Positions 8,046-15,130 of a stretch of 64,000 nucleotides of DNA are shown in pieces. The translations under genes were made by a program, and so were the position numbers. The notes beneath the pieces were generated by a model. The model was given only the letters and a program-made list of their open reading frames with translations, ran no database searches and was not told the DNA's origin. Source of the DNA: Mesobacillus jeotgali (GTDB lineage Bacteria; Bacillota; Bacilli; Bacillales; Cytobacillaceae). Where the stretch lies: the NCBI RefSeq assembly GCF_002874535.1, contig NZ_CP025025.1, positions 4,087,353 to 4,151,352 on the forward strand, written 5' to 3'. The stretch's first letter is position 1; each line of letters begins with the position of its first letter.

Positions 8046-8915
8046 CTATTCCACATTCTCCCCTGTCAGATCAATTGAAAATTCTGTTGGACTTCCCAAA
8101 CCAAAGAATACATCATGGAAGGTGATTGATTGGAGATCCCCATCTTCCAAATCAGATTGGATGATATAATTTTTCGATACCTGGCCAGGTTCAATCCTGA
8201 AAGCAAGCGGAACTTCCTTTTCCGAATCTGCTGATTTAAAAGTCGCACTTCCGTTCATGCTCCAGCCAACCTGGAATCGATCAGCACTAAGGTTCGTGAT
8301 GTCAGCCATGAAAGCCATGCCTTTCACGGTTTTTACTTGTTTCATATTTTCGAATTTATAATAACCCTCATTCTCTACATAAAAATCATAGGGCTTTACT
8401 TCCAGAATGCCAATCGTGTCAAATTTCCATTTATTATTTTCATTTACATAATAAATAGTAGATTCGTTTGTAAATGGCCCATTATTATTATCGCCTTTGA
8501 CGATTAAAACAACTTTTTTAATTGAGCTGTCAACATTCTCTACATTCTTAATTAGATAATCATTAAAAGTTATATTATTTATAAAAATTATTTCTTCCTG
8601 TTGTTTAATGAATTCTTCTTTGGTTTGCCCTAACAAATTCCGCAGCTTCTCTGAAGATGAGGTATACACCCATTCCCAATTTCCTTCTTTATTCGCATTG
8701 AAATAGTGTTCGAAGGCTTTCTCTATATCCTCATTTGTCAGTTTTTCGTTTTGAGGTTTTTTATTTTCTTTACTTTGATTTCCTCCAGGTTCTTTACTAT
8801 CAGACACATCGGCTGCTTTGGCTTCAGAGCTTTGTTGCTCACCACTGGAGCAGGCAGTTATGAGCAACACAGAAGCCAGAAGGAAGTACATCAAATACAA
8901 TGATTTTCTTTTCAT
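8046..8915 (-). CDS. Hypothetical lipoprotein
   Basis: A 289-residue protein with a lipoprotein signal peptide: MKRK, a hydrophobic stretch and the lipobox LITAC (Cys at residue 22), then a charged, S/E/K-rich linker to about residue 55. The region 58-170 (EDIEKAFEHYFNANKEGNWEWVYTS..) resembles NTF2-like folds in Bacillus lipoproteins; the C-terminal part is beta-rich. Function unknown. It is transcribed divergently from the XRE regulator at 9087 and its promoter region carries two tandem near-palindromes, so it may be that regulator's target. Confidence 0.7.
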   Translation of the reverse strand: MKRKSLYLMYFLLASVLLITACSSGEQQSSEAKAADVSDSKEPGGNQSKENKKPQNEKLTNEDIEKAFEHYFNANKEGNWEWVYTSSSEKLRNLLGQTKEEFIKQQEEIIFINNITFNDYLIKNVENVDSSIKKVVLIVKGDNNNGPFTNESTIYYVNENNKWKFDTIGILEVKPYDFYVENEGYYKFENMKQVKTVKGMAFMADITNLSADRFQVGWSMNGSATFKSADSEKEVPLAFRIEPGQVSKNYIIQSDLEDGDLQSITFHDVFFGLGSPTEFSIDLTGENVE

Positions 8916-8937
8916 GATATTCTCCTTGTCATTTCAT

Positions 8938-8970
8938 GTAATATATTGATTACTGTAATATATTGAATAC
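8938..8970. promoter_or_regulatory. Tandem candidate operators between lipoprotein and XRE genes
   Basis: A 17-base unit, TGTAATATATTGATTAC, is repeated immediately with one mismatch (8937-8953 and 8954-8970). The first unit contains the inverted pair GTAAT..ATTAC. It lies 22-55 bases upstream of the lipoprotein start and is a good candidate site for the divergent XRE protein; this is inferred from position. Confidence 0.5.
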
Positions 8971-9086
8971 ATATTGTCAATCTTATTTTTAAAAAGGAAA
9001 GTACATATTTCTGTAATCACAGTTTTACAAAGCAGAAAGATTACATTATACTAACGTTATGAATTTTTTTATAGGAAGTGAAGGGA

Positions 9087-9473
9087 ATGAATGAGGCAGG
9101 ATCGAGAACATTGGGGGAGGTCCTTTATGATATCAGAACGAACAAACTTAAATTATCCCTGCGCAAGGCTTCAGATTTGGTGGGGATTTCCCATAATTAT
9201 TTAAATTTACTGGAAAAGGGTATTGATCCAAGAAACCAAAGACCCATTCAGGCTACCCCGGAAATTTTAAAGAGATTATCAGAAGGATATGATTATCCAT
9301 ATGCAGAATTGCTATCCTTAGGCGGGTTTATGATAGAGCATGAGGAGACTTCCAATAAGGTGAACCTTAAAGAAATATTGCAGGGGTCAAAACAAGTAAC
9401 CTTTGAAGACAAAGAACTAAACAGTAAGGAAAAAAGAAAGATAATCGATATAATTAAAGTACTTTTAAGCTAA
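9087..9473 (+). CDS. XRE-family helix-turn-helix regulator
   Basis: The frame opens at GTG 9078 but AGGAAG is ideally spaced for the ATG at 9087, giving 128 residues. Residues 5-70 form an HTH_XRE/Cro-C1 domain (LGEVLYDIRTNKLKLSLRKASDLVGISHNYLNLLEKG); the rest is a short helical tail (KEKRKIIDIIKVLLS) that may dimerise. Cytoplasmic DNA-binding protein. Divergent from the lipoprotein gene with tandem operator-like repeats between them, and ended by a bidirectional terminator. Confidence 0.82.
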   Translation: MNEAGSRTLGEVLYDIRTNKLKLSLRKASDLVGISHNYLNLLEKGIDPRNQRPIQATPEILKRLSEGYDYPYAELLSLGGFMIEHEETSNKVNLKEILQGSKQVTFEDKELNSKEKRKIIDIIKVLLS

Positions 9474-9505
9474 AAAAAGGAAAACAAATTTGTTTTCCTT
9501 TTTTT
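9472..9505. terminator. Bidirectional intrinsic terminator
   Basis: A perfect palindrome (arms AAAAAAAGGAAAACAAA and complement) serves both the XRE gene (plus) and the convergent gene at 9508 (minus). Confidence 0.9.
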
Positions 9506-9507
9506 AT

Positions 9508-10035
9508 TTATACTGTTTTATCCTTTAAGGTTCTTGCCAGTTCTTCAGCAAGAAAATAAAATTCTTCTGCCACTATAAACTGGTGAATATCCTTTAAAGG
9601 CAAATCAAAAACTTCGAATTCCAAGGGCATCTCAATAGCATTTATCGATGTTGGACCATCCATCTCAATATATCCTTTTAAAAATAGGTAATCCATGATT
9701 TCTTCCCGATCATATCTGAAATCCGGCCAGTACTCTTCCGGCACATACAAAATAAGGTCAAAACTATTTGGGTCGCTGGTATTGCCATCCAGCCACCCAG
9801 CAAATTTTTCCTCATCAAAGAATAAATCTAAATCATGTATTTGTGAAATTTCATTTCTATTATCTGTTATATGAGCACATAGTTTAAGATAGGATTTCGG
9901 GATAATCTCTTTTAGAGGACGATTTAAAAATGTACTCAAATAAACTTCATACAAACCCGTACTGTTCAAGCCAAAAATAGTTGAGTATTTCATCATAAGT
10001 GACTTCATATTTTCTTCAAAGCTTATAGTTCCCAC
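9508..10035 (-). CDS. Hypothetical protein, 175 residues
   Basis: An acidic soluble protein without signal peptide or membrane segment. It has a clean length and a shared terminator with the XRE gene. Residues 20-60 look helical; the C-terminal half alternates short strands and acidic loops (YVPEEYWPDF, FLKGYIEMDGPTS). I do not recognise the family. Nothing in the surroundings assigns a role. Confidence 0.65.
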   Translation of the reverse strand: MGTISFEENMKSLMMKYSTIFGLNSTGLYEVYLSTFLNRPLKEIIPKSYLKLCAHITDNRNEISQIHDLDLFFDEEKFAGWLDGNTSDPNSFDLILYVPEEYWPDFRYDREEIMDYLFLKGYIEMDGPTSINAIEMPLEFEVFDLPLKDIHQFIVAEEFYFLAEELARTLKDKTV

Positions 10036-10204
10036 GACATAGCCCCCAAGATTGTTCTTAGGACTATTTTAATATTTTTGTCGAATTTTATCTAGACTTC
10101 TAAATTTTTCTTTCCTAGTTGGCTTTGACTCAATATTAATAAGAGCGAGTTTGGCAGTTTGAATGAGAGCAGGGTCTGCAGGGAGCGCACAGCTGATTAC
10201 GAAG

Positions 10205-10230
10205 AGACGCAGGGACGGTTCCATTGTCTC
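10205..10230. repeat. REP element downstream of RAYT
   Basis: GAGACGCAGGGACGGTTCC (core GGGACGGTTC at 10212-10221) ending in TTGTCTC; GAGAC/GTCTC can form the hairpin stem. It is 85 bases beyond the RAYT stop codon, the classic location for the cognate REP sequence. Confidence 0.7.
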
Positions 10231-10314
10231 AAAGAGGAATGAAAGACATAGAACTGTTCTTGTGGTCCAAATGTTAAGTTAGTTTTTACTTTCCAGTTAA
10301 AACTAGAACCTTCC

Positions 10315-11100
10315 CTATACTCCACCTGCTCTATGCACTAGATCCTTGGATACGCCCAAAATCCTGGCTGCCTGTCGGAGGGTGATGCCTTCAATAGTTT
10401 TGACTTGCATGAGATAGTGATCCCTCTGCCATCCGGGTAGGCTTTTCACCTGGGCAATGCCAATCACGCCAAGTAGTTGTTTGATTTCTTGCCGTGCCTG
10501 TTCATCTGTCAATTTCCGTCTACGATAGGTATCTTCAAGGCATTCATCATGATTGGATCGCTCATTGAAATCTTTGAAACGTTCTACAGCGAATGTACGG
10601 TTTTCTCCAAACATATTCAACACTATATTTCGATCCAACAACCCTCCTGGAAAATACTTCTCCCCATAATACCCGGCACAGCTGCTCCATTGCCAGTCTT
10701 CCACCCGTGGACAGATACCTGCCTTGACGGGATTCTGGTGGATATACCGAACAACGGTGAGAAAGTATTCCTCGGTTTCGACATTTTCACTTTTGAAACG
10801 GTCCTGGAATAGATGTCCTGTCGTGGCGTATTTCCAATTGTAAAAGGTTGCGTAACTCACCCCGATTCGCTTCATTGTTGTAGCCAGTTCCTCATCCCCT
10901 TCCCTTAATAGCAAATGTACATGGTTGCCCATCAGGCACCAGGCATACATAGTGAACTTAGCTATCCTTTTGTACTTTTTCAAAATATCAAGGAACTTCA
11001 TCCGGTCTTCGTCATCATGGAAAATCTCCTGCCGGTTCGCTCCCCGCAGCATCACATGGTAAACACCGCTTTTACTTTTCCTTCTCGCCTCCCGAGGCAT
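10315..11100 (-). CDS. REP-associated tyrosine transposase (RAYT, Y1_Tnp/IS200-like)
   Basis: The frame reaches 11121, but GAGGTGG sits before the ATG at 11100, giving MPREARRKSKSGVYHVMLRG (about 261 residues). It has the HUH-type single-strand transposase features: HxH motif in GNHVHLLL and the RAYT signature with the likely catalytic tyrosine in RYIHQNPVKAG. A C-terminal DnaA-like/HTH segment (ITLRQAARILGVSKDLVHRA) is appended. RAYTs cut and rejoin REP hairpins in single-stranded DNA and are single-copy, vertically kept genes rather than IS elements. No IS-type ends flank it, but REP hairpins with GGGACGGTTC cores occur 85 bases downstream and at several other sites. It follows the comM stop by 10 bases and may be read through. 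Confidence 0.88.
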   Translation of the reverse strand: MPREARRKSKSGVYHVMLRGANRQEIFHDDEDRMKFLDILKKYKRIAKFTMYAWCLMGNHVHLLLREGDEELATTMKRIGVSYATFYNWKYATTGHLFQDRFKSENVETEEYFLTVVRYIHQNPVKAGICPRVEDWQWSSCAGYYGEKYFPGGLLDRNIVLNMFGENRTFAVERFKDFNERSNHDECLEDTYRRRKLTDEQARQEIKQLLGVIGIAQVKSLPGWQRDHYLMQVKTIEGITLRQAARILGVSKDLVHRAGGV

Positions 11101-11110
11101 CCGTGCCACC

Positions 11111-12607
11111 TCACTTTCCAATCCTGCGCAATATCAGTGCTTCCTCAATCGCAGCATCAGAAATAAATTGGTCGCCTCTCATGTCGGAAATCGTCCGAGC
11201 CAGGCGAATGAGTTTGATTTGGACCCTGTTGCTGAGGCCATGATTCATGGATAAGTCCTGCAGCCGTCTTTGCTGTGACTCCGTTAACGGTCGATTTCCA
11301 ATCAACTGCTCGAAAGGGACACTGCTATTGCAGATTTCCTTCCCGTAACGGTCATATTGTCTTTCCCTAGCTACCATGACTCTTCTTTTGACATCTTCGG
11401 AGGATTCATTTTTGCTGAAATCATGCCCCTTTAGATTGACTGGTTTTAAAGCAAGAAGGATATCAATTCTATCTAATACAGGACCTGAAACCCTGTTCTT
11501 ATAAGCCTTTATCTGTTTTTCCGAACAAGTGCAATAGTGGGTGTCAGAACCCAGGTATCCACAGGGACAGGGGTTCATGGCGGCAATAAAAATGAATTTG
11601 GCGGGATAAGTTACCGTGGAGTGAATGCGGCTGATGGTCACTTTCTCATTCTCTAAAGGCTGGCGAAGCATATCAAGTGTCTTTTTCGAAAACTCGCCCA
11701 ATTCATCAAGGAACAGGACGCCGCGGTGGGCAAGGGAAACTTCTCCTGGTTTGGGATTGGTGCCGCTTCCGATTATCGAGACGGCAGATGCAGAATGATG
11801 GGGGTGGCGGTATGGAGGAAGAGTCAGTGAGGAGTAGGGAGCACCAGCCAGCTGATAGAGGCTTATCTTTTCAAGCTGTGACTCTTTCGAAAGAGAAGGC
11901 AGAATCGTCGGGAATGTCTCAGCCAAAAGACTCTTTCCGCAGCCTGGCGGCCCATCCATGAGCACATAATGTCCCCCGCTAGCCGCAATCTCAAAACCAC
12001 GCTTGGCAAAATCGTGCCCAATGATCTGATTGAAATCTCTCGTGGTCACCATGGATTCCTCAATCATTTCTACTTCCGGCAGCAAGGGCAGCAACTGCTG
12101 TCCGGCTAAAAGATTCATCACATCCAGCAAAGTTTCAACATAGACAAGTTCCAGGTCATCGATTTCAATTCTCGGAATCCACGGATCAAAAGGCAGGACC
12201 AGCATCTTCAATCTCAGCTTCCTGGCCGCCAAAATAGCTGCAATCATCCCCTCCACAGGATGGACCGTCCCATCTAATGACAAAGCACCGATAAAACCAG
12301 CATCCACCGGAATTGGATCTCGTATAAAACCACTACTCTTAAGGATGCCAATAGCAATCGCAAGATCAAACAAAGGTCCATTCTTCTTCTGCTCAGCCGG
12401 CGACAGGTTGATGATTACCTTCTTCTCCACCAGGGGAAAACCGAGAGTGTGCAGTGCCGCTGTCACCCTCTCCTTCGACTCCTTCACCGAAGCATCAGGC
12501 AGCCCAACAATCACTATCGACTCGAACCCTTCCTTCACCTGAACCTCAACATAAACACGATAACCCTCAAGCCCTTTCAAACCGATGCTTGCAACCTTTA
12601 CAGACAT
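11111..12607 (-). CDS. comM: YifB/ComM-family Mg-chelatase-like AAA+ ATPase
   Basis: GGAGG is one base from the first ATG (12613) but seven from the second (12607), so MSVKVASIGLKGLEGY is preferred (498 residues). N-terminal lon-protease-like domain (to about 160) followed by the AAA+ module: Walker A GPPGCGKS near 215, Walker B GVLFLDELGEF near 295, and a Mg-chelatase C-terminal domain with CPCGYLG zinc-like cysteines near 345. In Gram-negative naturally competent bacteria ComM is a branch-migration helicase acting during transformation; the Bacillaceae role is inferred by homology. The RAYT gene follows immediately. Confidence 0.92.
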   Translation of the reverse strand: MSVKVASIGLKGLEGYRVYVEVQVKEGFESIVIVGLPDASVKESKERVTAALHTLGFPLVEKKVIINLSPAEQKKNGPLFDLAIAIGILKSSGFIRDPIPVDAGFIGALSLDGTVHPVEGMIAAILAARKLRLKMLVLPFDPWIPRIEIDDLELVYVETLLDVMNLLAGQQLLPLLPEVEMIEESMVTTRDFNQIIGHDFAKRGFEIAASGGHYVLMDGPPGCGKSLLAETFPTILPSLSKESQLEKISLYQLAGAPYSSLTLPPYRHPHHSASAVSIIGSGTNPKPGEVSLAHRGVLFLDELGEFSKKTLDMLRQPLENEKVTISRIHSTVTYPAKFIFIAAMNPCPCGYLGSDTHYCTCSEKQIKAYKNRVSGPVLDRIDILLALKPVNLKGHDFSKNESSEDVKRRVMVARERQYDRYGKEICNSSVPFEQLIGNRPLTESQQRRLQDLSMNHGLSNRVQIKLIRLARTISDMRGDQFISDAAIEEALILRRIGK

Positions 12608-12923
12608 AGACATACCTCCAGACGTTCATATATAAGATAATTTATAGGGATAAAGCAAAATAAAAGGAGAGAACTCGCAGAAATCAATAAAGAGAACCGG
12701 AAGAAATGTTTATTTATGGAGAAAGACTCATAGAAAAAGGATTGATGAAAAGCAGAACAATAACTCACAAGAAGAGAATGACAAAGAGGATATCAATCAT
12801 TAAATCTATCATAAACCAAACAATAGAAATAAGCACTCAATATAATCCACGACCCTAAAATATAACGAATTGACTATAAAAAATCAGCATCAACAAACAA
12901 ACCATAACCAAACTATTTCCACC

Positions 12924-12957
12924 CGAACGAGACGCTAGAACCGTCCCTTTGTCGCTT
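12924..12957. repeat. Isolated REP element (inverted)
   Basis: CGAACGAGACGCTAGAACC then GTCCCTTTGTCGC: core GAACCGTCCC at 12938-12947, the reverse complement of the RAYT-linked core. The rest of 12608-12999 is AT-rich with no gene seen. Confidence 0.65.
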
Positions 12958-12999
12958 AAAAAATAGCACCTCATATGAGATGCCTGACAAATTCATTAA

Positions 13000-14130
13000 T
13001 TATTTTGAATCCAATTTCTCTTGTCTAAAAATTAGAATTTTGTTAAATTGTTTCAGCATTTCTAGAATATCTTTTTTATCACTGAGCCACTCTGATTCTG
13101 ATGCCGTAAGTCTTGGAATTAACGGTTTTATCGTTTCCCTTGAAATTACACCATTACTGAAGAGAATATCCAAATCTTGGTCTAAAATCCAATCTTTAAG
13201 TTCCTTGTCATTCTTGAAATATTCTCTATTCTTATATTTATTACGAAATTCACCACCTTCAAAGCACTCATAAAGCGTTCTTGGTATTTGATCATAAAAT
13301 GAATCTACAATTATTTGTTTACCATCAACTATTTCAATAATTCCTCGTTTCTGCATTCCTCTTCCTTTGTCAGGCAACCGTATTACATTAGATATAGTTG
13401 AAGCTAATTCAGCGAATTGGTAAAGTTCTTCCCACTCATTACGTGGTAAATATTTATCTATGTTGCTAATAATGTCACTAAGGAAATGGATTATTCCTTG
13501 TTTTCCTTGGTACGCATCGTCTTTATACGGATAGTATTTATTCCCTTTCATTTTATAAGGGTATGTTTTCGAAGATTGCAAACTCATCTTCAAAGGCATC
13601 CACACAGAAAAAATAGTATCTGCATTTAAATCACCATCAAGCCAAATTACATCTAAATCATTTTCTTTTCGCCATCTCTCATTAAGTGATATTTCTGATT
13701 CATGAATACCTTGCTTAAAATACTGCAAATAATTAACTATAGGATTATCTGAGTATTTTTCGCCTAGATAATCCATCATTTTATTTTCCCTTTTTATATA
13801 GAGTTGAATATTAGAACTATTCTTACCATATGCTTTTATTTCTGGTAATCCCCCTCTTTTAATTAAATGATAAAAGTTTCTACCAAGGGATAGTTTTATT
13901 CCTCTTTCAATAGAATTCCAATCAGAAAAAATAGACATTACAGTAAAAACATGACCAGAGGGAATTTTCAATACTGTTTTTCGTAAGTATTCATAACGTA
14001 TTTCAAATTCTGTATGACTGACAGCTTTGTGTTTTAAGTACTGTGCTGGAGTTAATCCCTTTTCGGATGACTCTTTTACAATTGTTTTATATTCAGAATC
14101 TGTTAATGTAATAGGAATTACTACTGACAT
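13000..14130 (-). CDS. Hypothetical protein, possible DUF1413-like N-terminus
   Basis: A 376-residue protein; GAAGGGG is eight bases from the ATG at 14130. The N-terminal 100 residues contain HVFTVMSIFSDWNSIERG followed by LGRNFYHLIKRG, the pattern of the small DUF1413 proteins (loop-W-GR-F). The middle and C-terminal parts (IWLDGDLNADTIFSVW, IPRTLYECFEGG) match nothing I know. No signal peptide or membrane helix. AT-rich, flanked on both sides by REP elements and unlinked to the neighbouring operons, which suggests acquired DNA. A mobile-element accessory or defence role is possible but not shown. Confidence 0.7.
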   Translation of the reverse strand: MSVVIPITLTDSEYKTIVKESSEKGLTPAQYLKHKAVSHTEFEIRYEYLRKTVLKIPSGHVFTVMSIFSDWNSIERGIKLSLGRNFYHLIKRGGLPEIKAYGKNSSNIQLYIKRENKMMDYLGEKYSDNPIVNYLQYFKQGIHESEISLNERWRKENDLDVIWLDGDLNADTIFSVWMPLKMSLQSSKTYPYKMKGNKYYPYKDDAYQGKQGIIHFLSDIISNIDKYLPRNEWEELYQFAELASTISNVIRLPDKGRGMQKRGIIEIVDGKQIIVDSFYDQIPRTLYECFEGGEFRNKYKNREYFKNDKELKDWILDQDLDILFSNGVISRETIKPLIPRLTASESEWLSDKKDILEMLKQFNKILIFRQEKLDSK

Positions 14131-14250
14131 CAATACATCCCCTTCTGATTTTATAATCTAATAATAAACTATATAATCAGAAAAAAATATGTTATCGGAA
14201 TTTTTTATAAAACTAAAACTTCCCTCTCCTCATAAACACTCTCTCTTTGC

Positions 14251-14331
14251 GACGCAGGGACGGTTCTCCTGTATCAAAATCTGTAATAAACTTCCGATTC
14301 TTGAGACGCGAGAACCGTCCCCATGTCTCTG
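14251..14331. repeat. REPIN-like inverted pair of REP hairpins
   Basis: GGGACGGTTCTC at 14257-14268 and its exact complement GAGAACCGTCCC at 14310-14321, each preceded by a GACGC flank, in opposite orientation with about 40 bases between. Two REPs head-to-head define a REPIN, the unit thought to be mobilised by RAYT proteins. Confidence 0.75.
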
Positions 14332-14522
14332 TGACCTTACAAGCAAAATTAACTGCATTGGCGGTAAACTTAAAGAGGATAGCGAAAATCCTATCCTCTA
14401 ATAAGTCTGTTTCCACACAATTTATTGTAATTTATTTCAAGATATCAAGTGAAAATTCCCATTTTAAAGATACAGCCTAGAAATGGACATATCTCTTTGG
14501 AAAAAGGGTACTTTTTCAGTGG

Positions 14523-14555
14523 TCTCGAACCGTCCCTGTGTCGTCCCCAGTGTCG
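14523..14555. repeat. Isolated REP element (inverted)
   Basis: TCTCGAACCGTCCCTGTGTC with core GAACCGTCCC at 14527-14536, then a second TCGTCCCCAGTGTCG half that looks like a partial duplicate. It lies just downstream of the small membrane-protein gene that ends at 14574. Confidence 0.6.
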
Positions 14556-14573
14556 TTCCTTATATGTGCTTAC

Positions 14574-15077
14574 TTAAATTGTACGTCGTGCATCTTGAGC
14601 TTGTTTTCTCGTTTGATTTATCAATTGATTACTATAATCAATGATTTCTTGCCTCGTTACTTTATCAATCGACACATCGAGCATCTGTTCAAGGTCTCTT
14701 CGATTAGGGAATGCTTCTAAATATGAATTTGCCCGACTAACCATTGTTTTCATTTTTTTTATATCATTTAGAGTAGAAGTCATGGCACTAAAACCTGCTT
14801 CATGCTGCCGGTCTTTACCTAAGTATAATTGATGTTCAATCGCATTAACGATGTGATGGTTATTCATAGCTAGTTTTTTAAAAACTAGAAAGTCCCTCTC
14901 GGAATGTGGATTTTTCACCATGTCATAGCCGGCTAGCATTAAATCACTCATATATTCTTGAATAAGAACGATTTCATTTTCTACTGAATTGACTCTTTCC
15001 GTTCTCTCTGCTTTGTCAGTTTGTGATGCAAAATAAAATATAGCACCTAAAATAATGATACCAACAACAATAATCAT
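14574..15077 (-). CDS. Small single-pass membrane protein (third gene of ankyrin cassette)
   Basis: A 167-residue protein: one N-terminal transmembrane helix (MIIVVGIIILGAIFYFA) followed by a long, mostly helical, cytoplasmic or extracytoplasmic domain (about 25-165) rich in E, K, Q and N. No known family. It lies 53 bases downstream of the ankyrin gene on the same strand and is probably cotranscribed. It could be the membrane partner of the ankyrin protein; the evidence is only proximity. Confidence 0.7.
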   Translation of the reverse strand: MIIVVGIIILGAIFYFASQTDKAERTERVNSVENEIVLIQEYMSDLMLAGYDMVKNPHSERDFLVFKKLAMNNHHIVNAIEHQLYLGKDRQHEAGFSAMTSTLNDIKKMKTMVSRANSYLEAFPNRRDLEQMLDVSIDKVTRQEIIDYSNQLINQTRKQAQDARRTI

Positions 15078-15130
15078 ATCCTCATACCTTTCACTTGAAA
15101 ATTTCCATTTAACATTTGTAATTACTAAAA

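Noticed and set aside
10315-11100. Complete IS200/IS605 insertion sequence
   Set aside because: No tnpB and no IS-type subterminal hairpins bound the gene; RAYT signature and nearby REPs fit a domesticated RAYT.
11677-11961. 94-codon plus-strand frame
   Set aside because: Shadow of the well-conserved comM gene on the opposite strand.
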